Shown: piece by piece, positions 1-9,549 of the stretch | How the letters are laid out: every line of letters starts with the position of its first letter | Numbering within the stretch: the stretch's first letter is position 1 | NCBI RefSeq assembly: GCF_009689005.1 | Contig: NZ_AP021879.1 | Location: forward strand, 6,357,724 to 6,421,723 | Length of the DNA: 64,000 bases | Origin: Desulfosarcina ovata subsp. ovata | GTDB lineage: Bacteria > Desulfobacterota > Desulfobacteria > Desulfobacterales > Desulfosarcinaceae | Direction of reading: 5' to 3' | Notes under the pieces: generated by a model | Told to the model about the DNA's origin: nothing | Seen by the model: only the letters and a program-made list of their open reading frames with translations | The model's database searches: none | Program-made: the position numbers and the translations under genes

Positions 1-445
1 CGGAGTCATCGATTTCCACTGCCTTGCCGTACTGGACCACGGCATCCTCATACCGTTCTTCCGAATAATAGAGCTGGCCCAGCGCCGTGCGGAAATCTGC
101 ATTGTCGGGATCCCGCATGACGGCCGCTTCATAGGTTTCGATGGCTTTGTCGGTTTCATCCAGTTCTATGTAGGTCTGGGCCAGATATTTGGTGGCATCG
201 GAACTGTAATCCGAATCCGGATCGAGGGAGATGGATGCTGCAAACGCTTTGGCGGCCTCTTCATAATCGCCATTGGAGTAATACGTGATGCCACTGTTCA
301 GGAAATTTTCGGCCATTTCCGCCAGGCCGTCTTCTTCGCTGGCCAGGATGGAAAAAATGTCGGTGGCATCCTGTTCGTCCAATACGGTGCCGGTTGATGT
401 CGACCAGGAAAGTGAATTCGCCAATACGTCTTCTATGCCGCTCAT
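1..445 (-). CDS. TPR-repeat protein, 3' end cut by window edge
   Basis: The reading frame is open from an ATG at 445 to the left edge (about 148 residues visible), so the C-terminus is missing. An AGGAGG ribosome-binding site lies about 8 bases upstream of this ATG. After an acidic N-terminal stretch the protein carries at least two tetratricopeptide motifs: residues about 62-95 (NSGITYYSNGDYEEAAKAF) and about 100-135 (AQTYIELDETDKAIETYEAA), with a third beginning at GQLYYSEERYEDAV. TPR domains mediate protein-protein contacts. No signal peptide is seen, so it is probably cytoplasmic. Nothing downstream is visible to suggest a specific partner. The TPR assignment is firm; the role is unknown. 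Confidence 0.8.
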   Translation of the reverse strand, partial: MSGIEDVLANSLSWSTSTGTVLDEQDATDIFSILASEEDGLAEMAENFLNSGITYYSNGDYEEAAKAFAASISLDPDSDYSSDATKYLAQTYIELDETDKAIETYEAAVMRDPDNADFRTALGQLYYSEERYEDAVVQYGKAVEIDDS

Positions 446-789
446 TGATGGGCCTCCTGCCTTGATGTCATTCGCCAGGGCGGATGGTTATTGATTCATC
501 CGCTTGCCGGGCCGTTTTCAGCCGGGCAGGTGATTTCCATCTAACACTCCCCAATGTACCGGAAACCACTTGATTCTGGTTTCGACTGTTTCAAAAATGA
601 CTTTAGGGATTTTGGGTTACACGCGAGTAACTTTGTGTAATTCCGGTCCAGCGGCTGCGTGGGAACCAAAATCCCATTGAATTGGAGCACTGGAATGGTA
701 TGGTGGGCTTCAGAATAAGAAATCGCGTCATTCTGGTCGGCATATCGTTGATAAATTTAAAATTCTATTGATCAGTGAAGGAGCTTTGA
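446..789. other. Intergenic region between divergent genes
   Basis: About 340 bases separate the TPR gene (reading left) from the YjbQ gene (reading right). I see the ribosome-binding sites of both flanking genes (AGGAGG near 455 on the minus strand; AAGGAG at 778-783 on the plus strand) and no convincing ORF, RNA gene or repeat. It presumably holds two divergent promoters, but I cannot point to clear hexamers. Confidence 0.5.
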
Positions 790-1218
790 ATGGCCGCCAC
801 CATATTTCATATCACAACGATTGAGGTCGATCTCAATACCGGAATTGATATCCAGGACATAACCGACGATCTGAACCGCATCATTGGCCGCTCCGGCATT
901 GAAAATGGAATTGCCAATGCCTGTATCGTGGGGAGCACGGGCAGCTTGACCACAATCGAGTTCGAACCGGGGGTTGTTCAGGACCTGAAAGATGCGATTG
1001 ACAGGATCGCGCCGGAAAACCTTGCCTACGCCCACGAATTGGCCTGGCACGACGGCAATGGCCATTCCCATGTCCGAGCGGCATTGTTGGGGCCGTCAAT
1101 CGCCCTGCCGATCAGGAAAGCCTGTTTGAAATTGGGGACGTGGCAACAAGTCGTTGCGATCAATCACGATAATAGAGCCAGGAAGCGTTCAATTGAAGTG
1201 ACGTTGATTGGTGTTTGA
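790..1218 (+). CDS. yjbQ: YjbQ/UPF0047 family protein
   Basis: This 142-residue protein matches the usual length of the UPF0047/YjbQ family. The family signature is clear in the second half: YAHELAWHDGNGHSH (residues about 79-93), then ALLGPSIALPI, then LGTWQQVVAINHDNRARKR near the C-terminus. Members form small oligomeric beta proteins with a conserved His/Glu/Asp pocket. E. coli YjbQ shows weak thiamine-phosphate synthase activity, but the physiological role is unsettled. The ATG at 790 is supported by AAGGAG at 778-783. It stands alone, transcribed away from the upstream TPR gene. Family confidence is high; function is open. Confidence 0.9.
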   Translation: MAATIFHITTIEVDLNTGIDIQDITDDLNRIIGRSGIENGIANACIVGSTGSLTTIEFEPGVVQDLKDAIDRIAPENLAYAHELAWHDGNGHSHVRAALLGPSIALPIRKACLKLGTWQQVVAINHDNRARKRSIEVTLIGV

Positions 1219-1327
1219 TTTCGGCATCATTCTCACACCCTGGCCGTTTCATTTGAGAAATGAGCTGCGGTAAAAAGGACAGGTCCCTTTTTGAAAAAGC
1301 AATCAAGACACTGGCAGAACTTGTCAA

Positions 1328-2475
1328 TCAAACTGAAGACATAACCCTATCTGACAGATGGTGAACGTCGATACGGAAAAATTCTCTTTGAAATATGCCA
1401 CGAGCTTTTGCAAACTGGTATGCGCGGTCGTCCTCGAAAAGTGTTGAAAAAGGGGGCCCGAAATCAGAAACCGTGACGAGCGCAGAGCAGTCGTGCAAGA
1501 TGAACAGGGAATATGCTTCCGATCCAACGAAGTCACCGATCTGCTGTCCCGTGTGGACGTCCCAGACCCTCGTGTGGTCGCTCCCGACCGTGATGACGAG
1601 CGCGTCGTCGGGGCTGAACGCTGCCCCGAGAACCCCATCGGCGTGACCGAAGAGCTCGTGCACGAGCAAGCCATCTGGCACGCTCCAGATCCTTCCCATG
1701 GAATCACGGCTTATCGTTACGAAGAGCGAGCTGTAACGTTCCTCTGTGATGAGCGCCCGCCGACGGCCGGTCCGCATGTCCCAGGCGCCGATCTCCGTTG
1801 TGGATACCAGGGCGATCACCGTACTGCGGTCGGCGCTCAATTTGGGAACCTCGGCCGGTTGTTTCTTCCCCTCCAGAGCGGGCAGTGCCACTCCATATAC
1901 ACATCAGAAGCGCTCCACGTCACGGCGAAGCGCCCCTCGTGATCGAATGCGGCGCCCGCCACAGGATCGAGGTAGGGCGAGAGCGAACGCGTTTTTCCGC
2001 TTTCCAGATCGCGGATCACTGGACGACCCTCTATGATCGCCAGCTCATATCGTGGCGGCGGCGCCACGGCCGGCGAAACGGTGGTCGGGTCGACGGCGAC
2101 CGGCGCACAACCGTCGGCTGTGAACACGTGCCCACCTTCACCGACGATCCGGTCGCCATCGGTACTAAACCGTCCACGCTCCCCCGTGGGGAGAGAGCAA
2201 ATCAGTCGACCGGTGGTTGCCTCCCACAGCGCCTGCATGCATTCATCCCCATCGTCCGCACCGCAGACCGTGCCCAGGACCCGCTCCCCCGACGGCCCGA
2301 ACCGAGCTTCCACAATTCGACCGTTGGTCCTGAGCCGTGCACGCAGGTGCGATCGCATGAGCGCCTCCCGGAGGGCAGACTTCGCCTCCGGCGTATCATC
2401 GGTTTCGACGGCGTCAACGCCGAGTCGGACGCTCTCATGCGGATCGACGAGAAGTGGCTCCTCCTTGACGACCAT
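1328..2475 (-). pseudogene. WD40-repeat protein relic with frameshift
   Basis: Two overlapping minus-strand frames form one broken WD40 protein. The 5' part (2475 to 1837) begins inside a gene type in which WD40 repeats follow a signalling NTPase: DPHESVRLGVDAVETDDTPEAK resembles the linker (pELALLLALEA...TPEA) preceding the propeller in nSTAND-WD40 proteins. The 3' part (1891 to 1328) continues the propeller in another frame, with blades such as GHADGVLGAAFSPDDALVITVGSDHTRVWD. The shift lies near 1840-1890. The N-terminal sensor or NTPase part and several blades are missing, and an in-frame stop lies just before the first ATG. I infer a horizontally acquired, decaying fragment of a large regulatory or conflict-related protein. 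Confidence 0.7.
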
Positions 2476-2630
2476 TTTGTCAACGACTTATTCCCAACAA
2501 AAAGTGACATCGCTGTGGGAAATCATTGAAAAAGGAACTATTGATAAAATCATATTCCGTACGATCAAGAATGGTTTTGAATATAAGATTCAAATTTGAG
2601 TAACAGCCCTTTCTGGAGTATGGTTAACCG

Positions 2631-5102
2631 GTGAATTTGACACTCACCAACCCTGAAACACCCTATCTCCGGCCGGTCATCCCCGTCACCCTGGCGTTGT
2701 TGGCCGGTATTGGATGGGGTGCGCATCGGCCCGGATACTTACCATTGGCCCTCATGGTGCTGCTGGTGGCCGGTTTTTTTCTTTTCCATCGCCTGCGGCA
2801 GCGTAAACCAGGGTGCTGGGCCCCCCTGCTGGCCGTCGCTGCGGCCGGGTACCTTTCCATGGTGCCCTGGATCTCACCGCATTATGCGCCGGATCACATC
2901 GTCCACTATCTTGACGACGATTATTGGCGGGTTCAGGCCACCGTGGTCGAGCCTGCCGTGGCGCGTCTGGGGCGCGCCCGCAGCATAGTGGCGGTCGATT
3001 GCCTCAGCCGTGATCATGTTTCGCGGTCCGTCCGGGGCCGGATCCGCCTAACCGTGATGGGGCGATCGGAGCTGGCTCGCGGAGATCGGATTTGTTTCCC
3101 GGCCCGGCTGCGCCCCTTTCGTAATTTTCAAAATCCCGGCGCCTTCGATTATCGGCGCCATATGGCTTTCCAGGGCATTCATGCCAGCGCCTGGGTGCGG
3201 GCCGAGCGGATCAAACGGGAGGAGCGGCGGACGGTTTCTCCGGTCCAAAGACGGCTCGACGCCATCCGTGATCGCCTCGGCCGCCTGATCGACACGGCCG
3301 GTGAACGGTCGGCCGCTGCGGCCCGGGCGGTGCTCAAGGCGCTGGTATATGGGGATCGGTCGGGCATCGACAACGACTTGCGGGAGCGGTTCAACCGCGC
3401 CGGCGTGGGCCACCTGCTGGCCATTTCCGGGCTGCATGTGGGTATTGTCGCCAGCGTGGCCTTCGCCGGCTTCCGGTGGTTGTTTGCCCTCTTCCCCGCG
3501 CTTTTGTGGCGTGGGTGGGGGCGACGTTGGGCTGCCGCGGCAACCCTTTTGCCGGTGCTGGCCTACGGGGTTCTTGCCGGTATGTCCGCCTCCACCCAGC
3601 GGGCCGAGATCATGGTGGGGGCGTTTCTGGGAACCCTGATCATCGGGCGCGGTCATGACATTTTAAATACCCTGGCCGTGGCCGCCCTGATCATCCTGCT
3701 GATTTTTCCCCCGGCGCTCTTTTCCATCTCGTTCCAGCTCTCTTTTGCCGCTGTCGTGGCCATCGCCTATGGCCTCCGCAAAATCGCTCCGATGGCGGAA
3801 CCGGCCGGCCGGAGGCGGCCGCTGAAACGGGTGGCGGCCTTCATTCTGGTGTCGGCCCTGGCCATCGCCGGCACCACGCCGGTGGTGCTGGCCCACTTTA
3901 ATCAGACCTCCCTGGTGGGCATTGCGGCCAACCTGGTGCTGATTCCATTGGCCGGATTTTTGGCGGTACCCTTGGGACTTTTCTCCGCGCTTCTTGCCTG
4001 GGTTTTCGAACCGGCGGCCCAAGTGGGGTTCCGCCTGGCGCTCGAGACCATCGAGATTTCCCTGGCGGGGGTCGACGTTTTTGCGGGCCTTCCCTTTGCC
4101 GCTTTTAAAACCGTTACGCCTTCATTCCTGGAGATCACTTTATATTATCTTACCGGTTGGGCTGTGCTGAACCTTCGAAATCTGCGACCGGCGCCCTGGG
4201 TCCTGGCCGCGTCGCTGCTCATGGCCACGGCCGACGGCCTGTACTGGGCAACCGTCCGATTCTGGCATTCGGATCTCAGGGTGACGGCCATCGATGTGGG
4301 GCAGGGCGGTGCCACGCTTCTGGAACTGCCCGGTGGCCAGGTCTTTCTGGTGGACGGCGGCGGTTTTTCCGACAATCGCCTTTTCGACATGGGCCAGCGG
4401 GTGGTGGCACCATTTTTATGGCGCAAAAAGATCGCCACCGTGGACATCCTGGTTCTCTCGCATCCCGATGCGGATCACTTGAACGGTCTGATTTATGTGG
4501 CCCGGCATTTCAACGCCCGGGAGTTGTGGACCAACGGGGATGCCCACGCCACCTTCGGCTACCAGGCGCTGATGGCGGCCTGCCGGGAAAATGGGATCCA
4601 GGTGCGGCAAATGACCGCCGATGCATGCGGGACCGTCGTCGGCGGGGTCCACCTGGCGGTCCTGCATCCACCGGCGGGAGTTCCCGGTGAGCCACGGGCC
4701 ATCGATCGGGCCGATCGCAACGACGATTCGCTGGTACTGAAGGCGACGTTCGGGACGGTCAGCTTTCTGCTCACCGGTGATATTACCATGCCGGCCGAAC
4801 AAGTCCTCGTGACGCAGGTTGGCGAACACCTGGCCAGCACGGTCCTTTTCGCTCCCCATCACGGTTCGCGGACATCCAGTTCTCCGGTGCTGATCGATGC
4901 GGTCAGACCGGATTGGGTGCTGGTCAGCGCCGGCGCTGGCAACCGCTTCGGCTTTCCCCATCCGGAGGTCATCGACCGCTACCGGCGGTCAGGTTGCCGG
5001 ATCGTCTGTACCTGCACTCATGGCGCCGCTCTGATGCGCACTGACGGCAGGACTTTGGAGGTCGATACGGTTGTGACGGCGGGTGATCAACGGCGCTTCT
5101 GA
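2631..5102 (+). CDS. comEC: ComEC/Rec2 DNA-uptake channel protein
   Basis: This 823-residue membrane protein has the three-part ComEC layout: an N-terminal segment with two to three membrane helices and a soluble OB-like (DUF4131) domain (residues about 10-190), a multi-helix Competence domain (about 225-500; hallmark GVGHLLAISGLHVGIVAS), and a C-terminal metallo-beta-lactamase domain (about 545-800) with the metal motif LSHPDADHLNGL and later APHHGSRTSSS. ComEC forms the inner-membrane channel for single-stranded DNA during transformation. It starts at GTG 2631, about a dozen bases after a weak GGAG. No other competence genes are nearby. The frame is intact, so natural DNA uptake, or an alternative housekeeping role, is possible. 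Confidence 0.95.
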   Translation: MNLTLTNPETPYLRPVIPVTLALLAGIGWGAHRPGYLPLALMVLLVAGFFLFHRLRQRKPGCWAPLLAVAAAGYLSMVPWISPHYAPDHIVHYLDDDYWRVQATVVEPAVARLGRARSIVAVDCLSRDHVSRSVRGRIRLTVMGRSELARGDRICFPARLRPFRNFQNPGAFDYRRHMAFQGIHASAWVRAERIKREERRTVSPVQRRLDAIRDRLGRLIDTAGERSAAAARAVLKALVYGDRSGIDNDLRERFNRAGVGHLLAISGLHVGIVASVAFAGFRWLFALFPALLWRGWGRRWAAAATLLPVLAYGVLAGMSASTQRAEIMVGAFLGTLIIGRGHDILNTLAVAALIILLIFPPALFSISFQLSFAAVVAIAYGLRKIAPMAEPAGRRRPLKRVAAFILVSALAIAGTTPVVLAHFNQTSLVGIAANLVLIPLAGFLAVPLGLFSALLAWVFEPAAQVGFRLALETIEISLAGVDVFAGLPFAAFKTVTPSFLEITLYYLTGWAVLNLRNLRPAPWVLAASLLMATADGLYWATVRFWHSDLRVTAIDVGQGGATLLELPGGQVFLVDGGGFSDNRLFDMGQRVVAPFLWRKKIATVDILVLSHPDADHLNGLIYVARHFNARELWTNGDAHATFGYQALMAACRENGIQVRQMTADACGTVVGGVHLAVLHPPAGVPGEPRAIDRADRNDDSLVLKATFGTVSFLLTGDITMPAEQVLVTQVGEHLASTVLFAPHHGSRTSSSPVLIDAVRPDWVLVSAGAGNRFGFPHPEVIDRYRRSGCRIVCTCTHGAALMRTDGRTLEVDTVVTAGDQRRF

Positions 5103-5260
5103 CAACCAACCGACCGAAGCTGCGATTTCTCATTTTCAAGCTTGATTTGACATCCGCTTTTCAAAAATATTAAAAAAGATATATCAGTCTCATCCAGATT
5201 TTTTGATTTTGTTTTGTCATACTGCCCGTTGATATTTTGTCTAACCCATAGAGGTGTGCC

Positions 5261-5689
5261 ATGTATATCCCGCAGACAGAGCTGTTTTGGGGATTGAATC
5301 AGCATGTGGTCAGCCGCGTCATGGCCATTGCCGAGCGCCAGGTGTTCAACCCCGGCGATGTGCTTTTTCACCACGGTGATGCCGCCCGATTTCTTTACAT
5401 CCTTGCCCAGGGCGAAGTGAAGATCGCCATGGATGAATCCGGCAAATGTGTTTATACCGGTAACCGGGTCGGCGAAGCGTTCGGCTGGGGCTGCCTCGTC
5501 AATTGCGACACCTATGGCGGCAGTGCCGTTTGTGAAACGCCGGTGGTGGTCCTGCGTATTGACCGGGAACGGTTGCTCAAGCTGTTCGACAGCGACATGG
5601 AAAGCGGCTACCTTTTTTTCAAGCATCTGTCCTGTGCCCTGGGATGCCGATTGGTCCAGGCGTGCCAGCAGGTGCCTTCAACCGGCTGA
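5261..5689 (+). CDS. Cyclic nucleotide-binding-domain protein
   Basis: This 142-residue single-domain protein has the CAP-type beta-roll (residues about 20-120): FNPGDVLFHHGDAARFLYILAQGEVKIAM followed by GEAFGWGCLV. It has no helix-turn-helix or catalytic domain, unlike Crp/Fnr regulators. The phosphate-binding cassette lacks the usual arginine (YGGSAVCET replaces the typical R-x-A), so it may bind no cyclic nucleotide or a different ligand. A very similar single-domain gene follows 22 bases downstream, indicating a paired operon. The ORF starts at the ATG at 5261. The domain call is firm; the role is unknown, possibly a sensory partner of the redox genes that follow. Confidence 0.85.
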   Translation: MYIPQTELFWGLNQHVVSRVMAIAERQVFNPGDVLFHHGDAARFLYILAQGEVKIAMDESGKCVYTGNRVGEAFGWGCLVNCDTYGGSAVCETPVVVLRIDRERLLKLFDSDMESGYLFFKHLSCALGCRLVQACQQVPSTG

Positions 5690-5711
5690 TGCCGAACCAC
5701 GAAAGGAAATT

Positions 5712-6179
5712 ATGCAAAATCCAGATATTCGGGATACCCTGCAATCTTGCGGATTTCTTAAAAACATCTCTCCGGCGCACCTGGAGACGATTTCAGCATT
5801 CTGCGATATCGACCAATACGCGGCCGGCGAATACATTTTCAGGCAGGGGGATTTTGGCGATGATCTATTTATTATCGCCGACGGCTATGTTTTTCTCGAA
5901 CGCGCCATGGACATCGGCAGTCACAAAGGTTCGGTGGTCATCGATGCCCTTGGGAAAGGGCGTACGCTGGGTTGCTGGTCGACGCTTCTCGGCGAGCCGC
6001 ACGTGCTCATGTCATCGGCCAACTGTCAGAAAGATTCGACGGTGATCCGGATCAAAGGCAGTCAGTTGCGCAAATGCATGCTGGAAGATACCCCGTTCGG
6101 CTTTTTCATGCTCGAGCGGCTCAGCTTTTTGTTGCGTGAGCGCATTCAGGCCGCCTATGGAGCCATGGACAAAATTTAA
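5712..6179 (+). CDS. Second cyclic nucleotide-binding-domain protein
   Basis: This 155-residue stand-alone CAP-like beta-roll (residues about 12-130) has YAAGEYIFRQGDFGDDLFIIADGYVFLERA, then LGCWSTLLGEPHVLMSSANC. I placed the start at ATG 5712, preceded by AAAGGAAA, rather than at an in-frame upstream codon that would overlap the previous gene. Like its neighbour it lacks a DNA-binding domain, and the Arg of the phosphate-binding cassette is absent. Two adjacent sensor domains in one transcript suggest a heteromeric or duplicated accessory unit. The function is not recognisable from sequence. Confidence 0.85.
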   Translation: MQNPDIRDTLQSCGFLKNISPAHLETISAFCDIDQYAAGEYIFRQGDFGDDLFIIADGYVFLERAMDIGSHKGSVVIDALGKGRTLGCWSTLLGEPHVLMSSANCQKDSTVIRIKGSQLRKCMLEDTPFGFFMLERLSFLLRERIQAAYGAMDKI

Positions 6180-6357
6180 TCGTTGTGATAACTACCAACT
6201 AGTTTTGAGATAATACCATTTACAAAAATGAAGGGTATTGCCACATCCGAGGGGTGGATTCACCGGCTGGGTTCCCCCCTGAGGGCACGGCGTTCACTGT
6301 CTGCGCAAACCGGCGCAGAAGAATATTCTGGTTTTGAAGCCATTGTTGAAAGTGACC

Positions 6358-6882
6358 ATGACGCATCATACACTTACCGCTGAAGATAAGGCCCGCCTGG
6401 ACGACCTGAGGACGCAGATCGACATGGCGCAAAAAGGTCGTGGAGAATTGATTCCGCTGCTTCAGGTGGCCCAGAAAACCATCGGCTACCTGCCCGACGA
6501 GGCCCTGGCCATGGTGGCCGATCATCTGGAAATCACCCGGTCCGAGGCCTATGGGGTTGCCTCCTTTTACAACCAGTTCCGCTTTACCCCACCGGGCAGG
6601 AATCCGGTCAAGGTTTGCATGGGAACGGCCTGCCACGTCCGTGGCGGCGAGATCATCCTGGAGAATTTCGAGCGCAAACTGGAAATCGCCGAGGGTGAGA
6701 CCACCGCGGACCGTGAGTTCAGTATCGAACGGGTGGCCTGTGTGGGCTGCTGCGCCCTGGCGCCGGTGGCCCTGGTGGGGGATACCCTGCACGGCCATAT
6801 GGCTCCGAGTAAGGTGGAGGGACTGGTTCTTCGCGTTCGCCTGGAAAAAGAAAAAGCGGAAAGGGAGGCCGCCCGATCATGA
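6358..6882 (+). CDS. NuoE/HndA-like [2Fe-2S] thioredoxin-fold subunit
   Basis: This 24-kDa-type complex I subunit (174 residues from ATG 6358; an in-frame TTG at 6334 is an alternative start) carries the four cysteines of a thioredoxin-like [2Fe-2S] centre: CMGTACHVRGG (residues about 83-93) and CVGCCALAPV (about 124-133). The N-terminal half is the helical NuoE domain (ELIPLLQVAQKTIGYLP, GVASFYNQFRF). Such subunits pair with NuoF-like flavoproteins to move electrons from NAD(P)H, as in HndA/HydA modules and formate dehydrogenases. Its stop overlaps the next gene's start (ATGA), so translation is coupled. Confidence 0.92.
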   Translation: MTHHTLTAEDKARLDDLRTQIDMAQKGRGELIPLLQVAQKTIGYLPDEALAMVADHLEITRSEAYGVASFYNQFRFTPPGRNPVKVCMGTACHVRGGEIILENFERKLEIAEGETTADREFSIERVACVGCCALAPVALVGDTLHGHMAPSKVEGLVLRVRLEKEKAEREAARS

Positions 6883-8816
6883 CTGCAGATGACAGCCCTA
6901 TCCGTACGGCCTACCAGGTCCTTGCCGACGAAGCGACCGCCCGCAAGGAGGCTTTTGATCAGAGCCCGCTTCCCAAGATTCATATCGGCATGGCCACTTG
7001 CGGCATTGCCTCCGGCGCCCTGGAGACCCAGGCGGCGTTCGAAACGGCCCTGGCCGAGCGGGGTGTCGAGGCCCATGTCCATACCGTGGGCTGTGTGGGC
7101 CACTGTTACGCCGAACCGGTGGTGGTGATCGACCATCCCGATTCGGGGTTCCCGCCGATTCTCTATCCCGAGGTGACGCCGGGCAAGGCCAAGATGCTGG
7201 TGAAACTTTTTCTGGAAGAGGGCGATCCGCGATTCGAGCACATCATGGGGGCCACCGTGGAAAACGAGATGATTCCATCGGTGACCGAGTTTGCCCGTTT
7301 CAACCGTGAAAAACGGGTGATCATGGACCGCTGCGGACGGATCGATCCCGAGCAGATCCACGAGTATCTCGCCGACGGCGGATACCACGCGCTGGTCGAG
7401 GCCCTGTGCCAGCCACCCGAGGCGCTGATTGACACGATCGAGGCGGCCGGGCTCCGGGGACGCGGTGGCGCCGGATTTCCAACGGGCAGGAAATGGCGGT
7501 TCGCCCGGGCCGCGACCGGCACGGACAAACTGATCGTCTGTAACGCTGACGAAGGCGATCCCGGTGCCTACATGGATCGTACCCTCTTGGAGAGCAATCC
7601 CCACCAGGTGATCGAGGGCATGCTCGTTGCAGCCATCGCCGTGGGGGCGACGGGGGGGCTCTTCTACGTGCGTGCCGAATATCCCTTGGCGGTTCGCATT
7701 CTCACCCAGGCGATCGAACAGGCGCGTGAGTGCGGGGTGTTGGGCAAGAATATTCTGGGCAGCGGTATGGATTTCGATATCGACCTGTTCCAGGGTTCCG
7801 GTGCCTTTGTGTGTGGTGAGGAGACCGCCCTGATTCATTCGGTGGAGGGATATCGCGGCATGCCCCGGCACCGTCCGCCTTTTCCGGTGGAGCGGGGATT
7901 GGACGGCCGGCCGACGGTGATCAACAATGTCAAGACGCTGGCCACGGTGCCGCCCATCGTTGAGAAAGGGGCCGACTGGTTCCGCGGTATCGGCACGGCT
8001 GACAGCCCGGGGACGGCGGTTTTCTCCGTGGTGGGCAACGTGACCCATCCCGGACTGGTGGAGATTCCCATGGGGGTGACCCTGCGGGAGCTGATCTTCG
8101 ATATCTGCGGCGGTATTCCCAACAAGAAAAAGTTCAAGGCGGTACAGATCGGTGGTCCCTCGGGGGGCTGCCTGTCGGCTGATTTCCTGGACACTCCGGT
8201 GGATTTCGATGCCCTGACCCGGGCCGGTGCCATGATGGGGTCCGGCGGTATGGTGGTGATGGACGAGGATGCCTGCATGGTGGATGTTTCGCGGTTTTTT
8301 CTCGACTTCACCCAGAAAGAGTCGTGCGGCAAGTGCACTTTTTGCCGCATCGGAACCCGCCATCTGCTGGATATTCTGCGCCGGATCACCCGCGGCGAAG
8401 GCCGCGAGGGGGACATTGAACAGTTGGAGTCCCTGAGCCGGGCCGTCAAAGCGGGCTCCCTGTGCGGTCTGGGCAAGACCGCACCCAACCCGGTGCTCAC
8501 CTCCCTGGCCTACTTCCGTGACGAGTACGAGGCTCACATCAAGGAGGGGCGCTGCCCGGGAAGAGCCTGCCGCCCGTTAACCGCGTTTTACATTGACCTG
8601 GAAAAATGTGCCCGTGGTTGTGATGCTTGCGTGGGATGCTGCCCGGTGGATGCGGTGTTTACCACCAGCAATCGCAAGAAAGGCATTGACCAGTCCTTGT
8701 GTGTCAAATGCGGCGAGTGCATGGTCGCCTGCCCGCCGGACTACGATGCCGTGGTTAAGATTTCGCCGGCCCATCTGGCTCCGGTCATCGAACGGCCACC
8801 GGAGAAAAAGGATTGA
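6879..8816 (+). CDS. NuoF/HndC-like NAD(P)H-oxidising flavoprotein
   Basis: This 645-residue protein has the extended NuoF architecture of NADP-reducing or bifurcating hydrogenases. It contains an N-terminal thioredoxin-like [2Fe-2S] domain (about 25-115; VGCVGHCYAEPVV), a flavin/NADH domain (about 150-450) with GLRGRGGAGFPTGRKW and NADEGDPGAYMDR, a [4Fe-4S] domain with SCGKCTFCRIGTRHLLD (about 485-502), and a C-terminal 2x[4Fe-4S] ferredoxin domain (CARGCDACVGCCPV and CVKCGECMVACPP, about 570-625). It acts in the cytoplasm as the NAD(P)H-oxidising or -reducing core. The neighbours are NuoE-like (upstream, overlapping) and HoxU-like (downstream, 76 bases away). No hydrogenase or formate dehydrogenase catalytic subunit is in the window. 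Confidence 0.95.
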   Translation: MTADDSPIRTAYQVLADEATARKEAFDQSPLPKIHIGMATCGIASGALETQAAFETALAERGVEAHVHTVGCVGHCYAEPVVVIDHPDSGFPPILYPEVTPGKAKMLVKLFLEEGDPRFEHIMGATVENEMIPSVTEFARFNREKRVIMDRCGRIDPEQIHEYLADGGYHALVEALCQPPEALIDTIEAAGLRGRGGAGFPTGRKWRFARAATGTDKLIVCNADEGDPGAYMDRTLLESNPHQVIEGMLVAAIAVGATGGLFYVRAEYPLAVRILTQAIEQARECGVLGKNILGSGMDFDIDLFQGSGAFVCGEETALIHSVEGYRGMPRHRPPFPVERGLDGRPTVINNVKTLATVPPIVEKGADWFRGIGTADSPGTAVFSVVGNVTHPGLVEIPMGVTLRELIFDICGGIPNKKKFKAVQIGGPSGGCLSADFLDTPVDFDALTRAGAMMGSGGMVVMDEDACMVDVSRFFLDFTQKESCGKCTFCRIGTRHLLDILRRITRGEGREGDIEQLESLSRAVKAGSLCGLGKTAPNPVLTSLAYFRDEYEAHIKEGRCPGRACRPLTAFYIDLEKCARGCDACVGCCPVDAVFTTSNRKKGIDQSLCVKCGECMVACPPDYDAVVKISPAHLAPVIERPPEKKD

Positions 8817-8892
8817 TGTTCCCTTTGTGTTGCACCTGAAGATTAAGCATTGCCGGCCGATGTATCCGGCATGAAAGGACCGAAGCGATAAA

Positions 8893-9546
8893 ATGGTGAC
8901 CTTGACCGTGGATGGCCGGACCATCCAGGCACCTGAGGGAAGCAGCGTGTTGGCGGCCTGCCTGTCTGCCGATATTTACATTCCCCACCTCTGCTGGCTG
9001 GAGGGAGACACGCCGGATGATGCACCGGCCGCCTGCCGCCTCTGCCTGGTGGAAATTGAGGGCTTTTCCCAGCCGGTGACCGCCTGCAGTCAGACCGTGG
9101 AAAACGGCATGACCGTGCGAACCGACACTGACGCGGTTCGCGAACTCCAGAAGACCGCCTTTAAACTGCTGCTCTCCGTTCACCGCGTGGACTGCAAGCA
9201 CTGTCCGGCCAACAAGGCCTGCGGCCTGCAGGCGATCGCCAAATTTTTGGGAACCGGCCTGACCTGCAAACCGTTTGAGTCGGTCTTCAAAGAACCGGAG
9301 GTCGACAGCCGCCATCCGTTTTTCGACTATTACCCCAACCGGTGTGTGCTGTGCGGCATTTGCGTGCGACGTTGCGATCAGGCTGGTGCGGTCTCCGGAC
9401 TGAGTTTTGCCGGCCGGGGATTCGATACCGTGGTGGGGTATTTTGACGTTGATCCGACTGCCGCCGCCCATTGCAGCGAATGCCGGGCCTGTGTCGACGC
9501 CTGTCCCACCGGTGCACTGGTTATCCGGGAGCCCGCCGAAGGATAA
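8893..9546 (+). CDS. HoxU/NuoG N-terminal-like iron-sulfur subunit
   Basis: This 217-residue diaphorase-type subunit has an N-terminal plant-type [2Fe-2S] ferredoxin domain (residues about 3-75, cysteines in PHLCWLEG, ACRLCLVE and TACSQ), a His/Cys-ligated [4Fe-4S] motif (HRVDCKHCPANKACGLQ, about 97-113), and two [4Fe-4S] motifs (CVLCGICVRRCDQ and CSECRACVDACPTG). It lacks the large molybdopterin-like domain of full NuoG, as in HoxU or HydC. It would pass electrons between the NuoF-like flavoprotein and a separate catalytic partner. Which partner (hydrogenase, formate dehydrogenase or Hdr-type complex) cannot be told here. Confidence 0.92.
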   Translation: MVTLTVDGRTIQAPEGSSVLAACLSADIYIPHLCWLEGDTPDDAPAACRLCLVEIEGFSQPVTACSQTVENGMTVRTDTDAVRELQKTAFKLLLSVHRVDCKHCPANKACGLQAIAKFLGTGLTCKPFESVFKEPEVDSRHPFFDYYPNRCVLCGICVRRCDQAGAVSGLSFAGRGFDTVVGYFDVDPTAAAHCSECRACVDACPTGALVIREPAEG

Positions 9547-9549
9547 CCC

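Noticed and set aside
6567..8537. 656-residue minus-strand open frame opposite the NuoF-like gene
   Set aside because: The plus strand encodes clear iron-sulfur and flavin motifs; the antisense frame is His/Gln/Arg-rich shadow sequence.
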